A DNA stretch of 64,000 bases from Telopea speciosissima (lineage: Eukaryota > Streptophyta > Magnoliopsida > Proteales > Proteaceae). The stretch is taken from contig NC_057924.1 in assembly GCF_018873765.1 (NCBI RefSeq), positions 5,208,001 through 5,272,000 on the forward strand, written 5' to 3'. The position numbers and the translations under genes were made by a program. The first letter of the stretch is position 1; the number at the start of each line of letters is the position of its first letter. Positions 55,221 through 64,000 of the stretch are shown piece after piece. Under the pieces are notes generated by a model. It saw only the letters and a list, made by a program, of their open reading frames with translations, ran no database searches and had not been told where the DNA came from.

Positions 55221-55715
55221 GCACTTTGATCGACCTGTTTAAGTGGTCGATCCTCCTAAGCTAGGCATGGTCTCATTTATAAACGGTCGATCGGATATCG
55301 ATCTATAATCGGGCTTATACTAAACAGGCTATAAACGACAAACTCATACTAAATGTGCTACAATCGGGCTATGCAAGTTTAGTCCATAGAGCTCATAATG
55401 GGATTCAATTCTTTGTGATGAAACAAGAAGTTACTTAAAAGAATGTTCCTCTGATACGATTGAAAGAACTCACCCTCATAAACCGGTCTATAAGGGAAGG
55501 GAACCCAATATTATATATGTCCACATCTAATCTCTTATGGAACCGATGTAGGACTATTACACATAACATTACCCCACCCTTTAACTAGAATAAGATCCAA
55601 AATCAAACCAAACAACTTCTAAAATTAAAAACTCCCCATGAAATTTAAATACAAATCATATCAAATCAGCACAATTCAGAGATTGAACTATAGAACCATT
55701 TTTTTCCTACTAAAC
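55221..55715. other. Intergenic, no gene seen
   Basis: AT-rich. Contains a short phrase typical of LTRs (TGGAACCGATGTAGGACTATTACAC), possibly an LTR fragment, but no borders are found. Confidence 0.35.
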
Positions 55716-57480
55716 CCATTGAAAAAATCTTAATTCTCGCTTTTTGTGAGGTTAACAAAACCCATAAGCAAAAAAAAAAAAAAACTAATCTCTCTCTCTC
55801 TCTCTCAATCATTTTGATGTCATTGCAAGCGAATACCCAGTAATGAGAATGAGATGGATGATGGATGTGAACTCATCTGTTTCTTTCTACACCAAGGTCA
55901 AGCCGTATTGAGTTTGAGCCAAATCTCGACGGTGTGATCATGGACATTATTCTAAATATCAGGTATCATTTTTTATGTCTAATTTTTTCAATTGATTTTT
56001 ATTTTTATTTTTATTTTGGTTTTTTTGGTTTTTTTAATCTAAAAGTGATCCATGAGACTTTAAAAGAGAGTCAAACCCATGATCTACAAAAAGATTTTTC
56101 ACTCTACTTAGCAAGGCACCAACCAACTACACCAACAATTGTCTTCTCTTCTATTGATTTCAATGTCAATCTCTTCTTCCTTGACACGTTGGAAAATGTT
56201 TTAGTAGTTTGTCCGGTTACAAGACTCAAAATGAGAATTTTCGATGTAAATGCATTTAGATCACTTTTAACAAACAAAATAATTTAAGAGTGAGGGTTTA
56301 ATACATAGCCAAAGTGAAATTTAGGGGCAAAACTAGGGTTGGATTCCTAATTGTATAATAGTGGGTTTTATGGAGGAGAGAGTGTGGTGGGTTCAAGATC
56401 CGCACTCTGCTTACTGCAGATCCTTTTCTCATATTTTAAACTTTAAAGTTGGGGTTGGTAGAGGTTCCTGAGTGACGGCATCATTGTTGGAAAACCAGGT
56501 TTTTTTTTAACTCAACTCATCTTTTGGAGAACCTGGTGACTCGGCCTAGTCAATGTGAGATTTTTTGTTTTAAATACAATAAAAAATACAAGAAATATGT
56601 CATTATTAGTTATTACATGGAGAGAGAGAGTTGAACACTATTGATCAATCAATGGCTTACCTTGGAAGGCAAGATGACCATTCATCAACTATCTAACTTA
56701 ATGACAGTTTTTCTATCACTAAAAATGATATGTTTTATAGAGGGTGTGCATGGATATGCATGGAGGAATTTAATTGAATTTGAGTTTGAAAATTTGTGAC
56801 ATTGACAATTTAGACCATTTCTTTTACAGCCAATTGTTGTAATTCTCACATCATCTGTCTATTTATTGGCGCTAAGCCCATTTCTTTTAAATCCAATCTT
56901 TGTAATTCCCACATCATTTGTCCATTAGGCATGTTGAGGTTCTCAACACAGGACCTTCTAAATGATTTTTTTTTTCCCTTTAAACAAACACTACCAAATT
57001 AATTGAAAACAATAACATCGTTTTGTAAGTAAAAACTGTGTTACTAACACAAAACATGTATTTGAACCCTTGATAGAATTTTGTAGAATTCTGGACTGGT
57101 TGACTCGCTCATAGTCATATTACTACGTTCAAGCTCCTCTAGATTTAGAAGACAAAACCTTCTTTTACCTCCAAAATATAAAAAAGACTCACATTGGGTA
57201 GTTTTTGATCAGCAAACACTACTTAGACTCTTCCCTAGACACATATGTTTGGTTCTGTTTCAAATCAGGCCGGGTGGGTCTATTGGTTCTCAAGTGCAGT
57301 TTTTTACTTTTTGGGTTTAGGATTTTCTTTTAAAGGATTGTTCTCTCTTTGAGAGAGTTAGAGGGTTTTTCAGAGAAGTAGTGAAATCCTTCTATTGCTC
57401 AATTGTGGATGTAGCCTTTCTATTTGGGGGTGAACCACGTAAATCTTATCTTGTGCGTGTGTGCTTTCTCTTTCTCTTTG
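55716..57480. repeat. Spacer duplication, gene-less copy downstream of gene 4
   Basis: Same orientation and order as 49399-51480 but not followed by a fifth gene. Lacks the Au SINE and the expanded microsatellite present in the other copy. Confidence 0.88.
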
Positions 57481-57540
57481 CATTTTCTTCTGCAAATCGC
57501 CATTCTAGGTATTGTTTTCTTAACAATTTGAACCTTTATT

Positions 57541-57960
57541 AATAGAATTTTGGACTAGTTGACTCACTCATAGTCAGATTACTATGTTCAAGCTCCACTA
57601 GATTTAGAAGACAAATCCTTCTTTTACTCCCCCCCCCAAAAAAAAAAAAACAAAGACAAATTCGTGCGTATGACCCACATTGGGTAGTTTTTGGGGATCC
57701 GCTCCTCACTAATGAGTCCACCATCCAGTGAGTGCCCAATTAGGAATCCGATGGCTGGGCTGGGCTAGCTGGCACACATTCCCAAACGTGCACCAGAATG
57801 TGTGCCAGCCGTTGGATGCCTCATTGAGCACTCATTGGGCGGATTCTTCATTGGAGAGGAGCCCGAACGCAGTTTTTGGTCAGTAAACATTACGTAGACT
57901 CTTACCTAAGCACATTTGATATCTAATGCTACCTCCTCCAACAACCAAATTATCCAAACC
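57541..57960. repeat. Second local copy of the spacer end
   Basis: TTTTGGACTAGTTGACTCACTCATAGTCAGATTACTA... repeats 57086-57180. After the fold-back at 57695 it continues with TTTTGGTCAGTAAACATTACGTAGACTCTTACCTAAGCACAT, matching 57205-57250. A local tandem duplication of about 450 bp. Confidence 0.8.
57695..57870. repeat. Fold-back element FB-18, perfect 9-bp target duplication with known empty site
   Basis: AGTTTTTGG occurs exactly at 57686-57694 and 57871-57879. The arms GGATCCGCTCCTCACTAATGAG / CATTGGAGAGGAGCCCGAACGC and GATGGC...CTGGCACACATTCC / TGTGTGCCAGCCGTTGGATG form the hairpin. At the paralogous positions 57200 and 51190 the sequence reads TAGTTTTTGATCAGCAAAC and TAGTTTTTGGTTAGTAAAC without the insert. 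Confidence 0.93.
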
Positions 57961-58884
57961 TATTTAAGCTTCTACCCAAAAAATAAAATCCATTTAAAAT
58001 GAGAAGACGCACATTAATCTTAAGTTAGATTATCCATCTATATTTAGTTCAGTCTGTCATTCATAATCATCTATACATTATTAACAAAGTGAGCAAAATG
58101 TAATATGACAGACTTGGATGTGATTAATAAAAAAAATCCTTCAACATTTCATTATCGGGGAAAAGGAGAAAATTTTCCTCCACCAGGCTGGAACATTCAT
58201 CGCATCAATCTATAGTTCACAAATCCTTATAGGATTTTAGTATGTTTTCTAAAACACCCTTCCAATACCTCTTACGTGCATCTGAGCTTGCCACGATGAA
58301 TGAATTCCATGGCTAAAGAAAAACTCGGTCCCAAAGAAAATGACTGATAGTCTAACCCAACATCCCAAATCACTTGGAATGGATTCACATCCACTTTTTA
58401 ATTTTTAATTTTTTTTTTTTTTGGGTTGATTAGCGAAGGCCTTGAACTCACTTCCACTCCTCCATGTGGGTATTGAATTGAAAAGTAGTAAAATTACAAA
58501 TAAAAATTAAAAATTTTTTAAACCCACATGCATAAATATGGGGGTGTTCGTAAGAAAATTAATTACCTTTGTCTAGCACTTCTAAAAGATAATTCATTGG
58601 ACAATTCACCTGGCTATGCAATTTTTCCACATAATAAAGTGAAGTGGGTAAAAAATGTTGTATATCGATCTATAAAATATTTTGGCTCAATCAAATGTCA
58701 TTATAGTGGGTGGAACCAAATATTGGACTCATCCTCTTCCATCTTGGTTGTCTGAGTTCTTGTTCACATAAGTCGTCTTAGTTCGATCAATATGAAGGCG
58801 GGGAATCTCCTAAGTGTCCACTTGGGAATTGGGATGGAATCTCCCAGCATCGAGGGCATGGGAAGAGCGGTTCATACAATTAAG
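57961..58884. other. Intergenic, no gene seen
   Basis: AT-rich, a T run at about 58410-58422, and short frames of no recognisable product. Confidence 0.4.
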
Positions 58885-59157
58885 GGTGTCAATTTATAAT
58901 CGGATTTTAAATAGACTGTTTTCAGTTCATTTTGATTTTAAAAAATGAAATTTCATTCAGCTTGATTAGGTTTTGGTTTTTAGACTAAAACCATTGGTTT
59001 TTATTGAATCAAATCAAATAGAGTGTAAATCGTATAAACTGAATCAAACCGAAGTTAAATCATATAAAATCTTACAACCATGTATTTTTGTTGAGCTGTG
59101 TGAAATTACTTACAACAAAAGGGCTTATAACTGTGCTTTTTTCCGCAGTAAAAAGTC
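58885..59157. repeat. hAT-like 'gggtgtcaatt' repeat end
   Basis: AAGGGTGTCAATTTATAATCGG followed by GGTTTTGGTTTTTAGAC text. Only one end is recognised. Confidence 0.3.
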
Positions 59158-59960
59158 AAACAATCCGTAGTAATAACCTATAGCTACGGATTACCTGTGG
59201 TTTTCAAACTGCAGGTACAAGTGTCGTCGCTACTTCTGTAACTACGGATATCCTACCACAAGAAAAGGGTACTCTATAGCTGTGGTTAAAATCAACAGCA
59301 AATCTATAGCTGCGGATGTTTAGATGCGGACTTTTCGCAGCAAGTCTATAGCGGTGGATGTTTAGATGCAGACTTTTCCGCAGCAAGTCTATAACTTCGG
59401 AGTTTTAGATGTGGACTTTTCCATAGCAAGTCTATAGCTGCAGATGTTTTAGATGCGCACTTTTCCACAAGAAATCTATAGCTGCGGATGTTTAGATGCG
59501 GACTTGTCCGCAGCAAGTCTATAGCTGCGGAGTTTTAGGTGCGGACTTTTCCACAGCACGTCTATAGCTGCGGATTTCTTTGATGCGGATTTTTCCACAA
59601 CAAATCTATAGCTACGGATTTTTTGATGCATATTATTCCACAACAAATCTATAGCTACGGATTTTTTTATGCAGATTATTCCACAACAAATCTATAGCTG
59701 CGGATTTGTAGTTGCGAATGTTTTCGCAACAAATATAGCTTCAATTTTTTAGCTGCGGATATTTTCACTGCAAATCTATAACTGTGGATATTTTGATGCG
59801 GATTTTTTCCACAATAAAATTGTAGATGCAGATATTTAGCTGTGGATTTTCCTGTAATAAATTTATTACTGCAGATTTTAGCTGCAGAATTTTGTGGCTA
59901 AAAACTTGTGACTGCGATTTTCTAGTTACAGATTGTTGTGCTACGGATATTAGCTGCATA
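59158..59960. repeat. CACTA-like subterminal tandem array, about 45-60 bp units
   Basis: The phrase CTATAGCTGCGGATGTTTAGATGCGGACTTTTCCGCAGCAAGT recurs more than twelve times with variation (clearest 59280-59600). Within a unit TGCGGA and TCCGCA are inverted, so every unit is a small hairpin. CCACAAGAAAAGGGTACTCTATAGC at 59258 resembles CACTA-transposon termini, and this vocabulary is typical of their subterminal regions. Not a CRISPR array: units abut with no spacers. Confidence 0.75.
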
Positions 59961-60223
59961 TATATACACACACACACACCTATTTCTTGCATCCACATAA
60001 TCCATTCAATACAAAATAGATAACAACTATTTATCATCCCAAATACATATAAATGCATAAATCTTGTATATCATCCCAATCACTTAAATTCAAAATACAT
60101 AAAATTAAAATCATGTTCATCATCTGAATCACTTAAATTCAAAATAACTGATAAATTAACAATCTTACCCTATAAAACTCAACTCCAATAATTCATATTG
60201 TTTGCCCAAAAAAAAAAAAAATA

Positions 60224-60536
60224 CTAGACTCGACTAGTAGTTGAATGCTCCTTGTTCGGATCTTGATTGGGTCCGTGCCTCCCAAGCCTTATACTATTAG
60301 GAAACTCTGCAATTGTCTTACCACCTCCTTGATTGACTAAATTTTGAGTTTGTTGGATAGTTCCTGTAATCAATAGTAACAAAATTAATAGTTAACAATC
60401 ATTTAATAAATACGGATGACTAAACCATAAATTGTATATCAGTTTACCTTATTGAGATGAAGAAGCATTACGACTCGCTATAGAAGAGTGATTCCCTTGT
60501 AGTGTTGACTCATCGTGACCACTATAGAGATTAAGT
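60224..60536 (-). pseudogene. Possible two-exon remnant of a TE-encoded protein
   Basis: On the minus strand, LNLYSGHDESTLQGNHSS (about 60536-60450) and, after an acceptor GATTACAG, TIQQTQNLVNQGGGKTIAEF to HSTTSRV-stop (60363-60224) read like coding sequence. The first part ends in TAA just before its GT. Position next to the CACTA-like array suggests a transposon gene tail; I do not recognise a family domain. Confidence 0.3.
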
Positions 60537-60605
60537 ACCTATCACACAAATGTAGATAACCAATGATTATTCTCAAAGTAAATAACAGTTAAAAATAAAA
60601 AGAGA

Positions 60606-60725
60606 AAATTATCAGCACCACCCCCTGACGTTTACCTATATTTTAAAGCACACCCACTGACTACATTATATCAATTGTTACCCATTTTGACCCATAATCT
60701 CTGAAGTTTAATTATTCAGCTTAGT
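60606..60725. repeat. Single end of a TIR element
   Basis: AAAATTATCAGCACCACCCCCTGACG with CACACCCACTGACTAC is the style of the long-TIR elements at 38.2 and 48.1 kb. No partner end is found downstream. Confidence 0.35.
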
Positions 60726-62828
60726 TTTTTGTATGCGATTCTCGGTATGACTAAGCCTATTCTTGGATCATTTTTCTTTCTCAAACATTAATTTCACAGA
60801 GATTATAGGTCCAATTCTTGAAATTAAAATTTTGATACAAAGTAATAGCTGTAAAATAAAAGGGGGCAACAAAAGTACCCTGCCGCTGGACATAAACTTT
60901 AACAAGAACATAAATATGTTAAGGTGTGTTTGGAAGGCATTTCAACCCTTAATTTGCAAAACGATATGCAGGTGTCAATTAGAATACAGATGAAGGCATC
61001 TCAAGCAATGTTTAAACACTGGATCAGACATCAGATCAGCAGTCCAACCTTTGTTAGTAAATTTGGGAATAACTGGCCAAAAAAAGACATCATAACTCTC
61101 TCTCCCCCCCCCCCCCCAGTGCATGTCTGAGAGAGTGTAAGGAAATATGGTAGGCTGAGAAGAGAGTCGGGGACCAACAGAATGAGGAAGGAAGAATCAG
61201 CAGAGGATGGTGGGGTTGCTAAGATTTAAGGAGAAGAGACAAAACAGGCTTTTCTTCCAAGCACCTTGAGAACAGAATAAGGAAGTACAATGCTGGGAAG
61301 GGCCCTTTAATGAAGGGTGTCAACTGGAAGAAAAAACTGAAGAGTAATTGTCTTTCTTAATCAAATTTTTATAAATGAAAAGATCTACCGACGCAGGGTA
61401 GAGTACAGAGCAAACTTGGGTGGGGGTGTTTAAGAGAGATCTACCAGATAACTACAGCTTATGATTAGAATGATCTTTCAAATAACTTCAGCTTATGACC
61501 CATAAAGGAATGAGGTCATCATTCAGGCAAGTCAGCAACAAAATTTCCTCCTTTGTATCCCCCAAAATGAAATGCATTTTGTCTATGAAAGAATCATCCT
61601 TGGATTATATTGCTAACAGAAGAAGAATTAAAAATAAAAAGGATGAGACAAGCGTTGCAGGGTAGAGACCCCAACCATCAAAACCTTTGCTGAAACAGTA
61701 GGTAGATGTGTGCCTCTGTGTGTGTGTGTGTGAGAGAGAGAGAGAACACTATGAAATTCCCAGGACTAACAACCAAGGCATGGTACATGCATCCTCTTTT
61801 TACTTCTAATTTGGAGCTTATAGGAACCATACTCTAATCACAAAATTACATTCATGATGCATTGCAACTTCAATGTACAAAACAGTCATGAACAGTATGG
61901 AATAATCATATTCTTATACCCATGGCATTTGCAATCCTAAAAATGCTTTTCCAATGATCACGTTTTGGGAGTGTTTCAATGCTTGGAGCCTTCAATATGT
62001 CTAATTAAACAAAAGACAATTTGCCTTCTATCTCCACATTCTTTTTTCAGGTATACAATTGTGTAAAAATTTTGTTCAAGGGTGACTATAACAATACCAT
62101 CCAAACCACATGCCGCAAACCAACTTAATATTTTGTTCCATATATATATCCTCAAAGAATAGCTGAAATCCTGATCTCCGTGTGCAATGGTTTTTCTAAT
62201 ATATCCTTCATTATCTTTTCCTATTCACAATTGATCAAGGACAAACAGATGAGTTTAAAACTACCAAAAAGTTCATTCTTACTTCTGTTCTATTTTTACT
62301 CTTTTTGATGCCATGTGCCTAGCAATTTGTCATTACCTGGGATCAAACATCTAAATTACAACACTGAGCAGCATTGTATCAATGCCAACAAGCAGACAAT
62401 GAATCAACTATGGGTATATGTATATTTTAACCCTAATCAAACAAAGAGCTATTTCTTAATAAGCCTACCTAACAAAGAGCAATCATCCCTTAATAACAGA
62501 GAAGCTAGCTTATAGACTCATTGGATTAAAATGACATTCTTTTGTTATTTTCTATATCTTTTCAAAAATTAAAATGTAACCTTCTGCTCTCAAATTTTCA
62601 GAGAAACATAAGACAGTGGCTGTGCTTTTTTTTTTCTTTCCCTTCTACTATTATTGTGAAATGACTCTCCGGCTGCATGCTATATTGGAGATTCCCTAAC
62701 TGACTAAGGGCTAAAAATCGATTACAGTTTACAGGTCCAAAATTTCACAACAAAATATGTAAACCAAAGGCTAAACAAACAAAACGCATACACACACACA
62801 CACACAGCTATATATATAGTTGTCACAG
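60726..62828. other. Intergenic, no gene seen
   Basis: A C run at 61104-61119, a GT/GA microsatellite (61716-61745) and a CA run (62790-62805). None of the expected upstream exons of the ABCC transporter (Walker A or transmembrane segments) can be found here. Confidence 0.45.
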
Positions 62829-63314
62829 TGGTGGAGAATGGGGAGAATAGGAGTGTGGGACAGAGGCAGCTATTATGTCTTGGAAGAGCCTTACTAAAGA
62901 GAAGCAGCATTCTAGTTTTAGATGAAGCCACACCCTCTGTTCACTCTGCAACTGATGGTGTGATTCAGAAGGTCGTAAGCTGGGAGTTCAAAGATCCTAA
63001 AGTTGTACATACGATTATAGACAGTGATCTTGTTCTAGTTCTCAGTGAAAGTAAGCTTTAATTGACCAGGTAAAAAATTGAAATTGAACAAATGAAAAAG
63101 CAGACATTTAAATTAGTAATTGATTCTATTTTAGCAAACAAAAAAAATTTAACTTATTCTTCTGTGAGCAGGTAGGGTAGTGGAATATGATACACCTGCT
63201 AAATTGCTAAAACAAGCGGAATCATTCTTCTACAAGCTAATAAAGGAGTACTCTCTAAGATCACGAAACTTCCTCAGCAAATCCAAAAATCAAAATGCAG
63301 GTTTGATTTCTTAG
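62829..63314 (+). pseudogene. ABCC (MRP-type) ABC transporter, last two exons only, H-loop deleted
   Basis: Exon 62829-63050 starts after CACAG and encodes the second nucleotide-binding domain from the signature onward: [20 protein letters not shown] (ABC signature region, Arg where the family has Trp), then [11 protein letters not shown] (Walker B). It goes on to [12 protein letters not shown] (the D-loop SVD is SVH) and [15 protein letters not shown]. Compared with the family, six residues are missing before HT, including the H-loop His of TIAHR. The donor AAA|GTAAGC joins in phase to exon 63172-63314: VEYDTPAKLLKQAESFFYKL, IKEYSLRSRNFL, then TAG. ABCC proteins export glutathione conjugates into the vacuole. 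With the D-loop and H-loop damaged and no upstream exons, this is a 3' gene fragment. Confidence 0.88.
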
Positions 63315-64000
63315 AATCTACAAATCTCAGAATTTAAACCAACGAAAGGAGTACCTGGTAGCTTGTGAGAGTCTCCAAGAACAGTCCGACAAGAGCAATT
63401 TTTCCACAGATTGCAGATAAAACTCTGGTAAGGAATTTGCAAAAATAAAAATGTTAGTATTCGTTCAAAATCAGAGAGAGAGAGAGAGAAAAAATTTTTA
63501 CCCGAGACAATAATGAGTCTCCAATCGAGTTCCAAAAAAGCCACCGAACAAGAAATCCTACAGGTTTGTGCTAGAACTATTTTCTCTCGGAGGAAATTTG
63601 CATAAAACTAATCTAGGGAAAGTGAGCGACAGGCAGAAAAACAGAGAGAAGGAGTGAAAGAGAACTCTCAAACGATTGAGAAGATTGAGAAAACTATCTC
63701 TTAAGTAAACCAGAGGAGATTTAGTAGGGATGAAAGTGGAAGTCGGAGATAATGAACGGATTTCGCGGGAAGATGGATGCATCGTGTACGTTGGGCTGTA
63801 GAAGAGATCGAATTTGAGCGGGGAAATACAAGAGGAAGCGGGCTGAGGAAGGAAACTCAAAGGGTAAATTGAGTTTATCAAACTAGAATGAGATCTCCCA
63901 ATAAAAAAAACCACTAAGAGAATGAGATCGTGCTATTAACCTACCACCGTGTACTGGGATTTACTTACCCAAAAAAATTCGTTAGGATGGGTATTTGGAT
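63315..64000 (-). other. Possible 5' region of an unidentified minus-strand gene
   Basis: Pyrimidine-rich leader-like sequence on the minus strand (63914-63500) with a plausible donor CTCGG|GTAAAA at about 63502. It is open for 118 codons (63914-63558) but of unconvincing composition (Ser/Leu/Pro/Phe-rich). It might be a 5' UTR or transit-type first exon; no identification. A GA run lies at 63474-63489. Confidence 0.25.

Noticed and set aside
59158-59960. CRISPR-like appearance of regularly repeated hairpins
   Set aside because: Units are contiguous and diverged with no unique spacers. The genome is a plant and the vocabulary matches transposon subterminal repeats.
63558-63914. 118-codon minus-strand frame as a gene
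   Set aside because: Composition is that of a pyrimidine-rich leader. No family resemblance, and it runs to the edge of the window, so only a low-confidence 5' region is reported.

Overview
This window looks like nuclear DNA from a flowering plant. It is AT-rich, carries spliceosomal introns and plant plastid-protein genes, and is crowded with plant-type transposable elements (Ty1/copia, a long solo LTR, SINE-like copies, many TIR and fold-back elements). The species cannot be read from the sequence; a eudicot or magnoliid with a TE-rich genome is my guess.

Layout. 1-5.8 kb: intergenic DNA with fold-back elements. 5.9-7.2 kb: one intact intronless gene (-) of the plant family usually annotated as 'probable F-box protein At4g22030'. 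8.9-18.5 kb: a head-to-head pair of plastid-type genes, both broken. On - is a DnaJ-type zinc-finger protein with small frame-changing insertions. On + is a WHIRLY single-strand-DNA-binding protein whose centre is missing and whose last exon is split by a 5.9 kb Copia retrotransposon with a perfect 5-bp target duplication. 18.7-23.7 kb: duplicated debris, namely two copies of the WHIRLY 3' flank, a 5' fragment of the gene at 24.8 kb, and an alternating inverted array (980-bp period) built from the promoter/first exon of that gene. 24.8-28 kb: a gene for an unrecognised helical protein of about 400 aa (-), with a candidate 5' exon 1.6 kb upstream and a telo-box. 28-41 kb: TE graveyard (hAT-like ends, a 2.9 kb solo LTR, SINEs, a 1.6 kb long-TIR element). 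41-54 kb: three tandem intact paralogues of the 5.9 kb gene sharing a near-identical core promoter, followed by a fourth copy of the spacer with no gene. 54-62 kb: fold-backs, a CACTA-like tandem array and intergenic DNA. 62.8-63.3 kb: the last two exons of an ABCC (MRP) transporter with the H-loop deleted.

The most unusual signal is a dispersed set of about 18 short (130-230 bp) fold-back elements. Their stems differ from copy to copy, but many share terminal motifs (GAATCGTTATC / GATAATTATTCC) and a central AAATGACC-type motif. For several copies I can see 9-bp target duplications, and for two the unoccupied site survives in a duplicated paralogous spacer, so they are mobile insertions.

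The live coding content is therefore probably five genes: four At4g22030-like and one unknown. The two plastid genes and the ABCC exons look dead.
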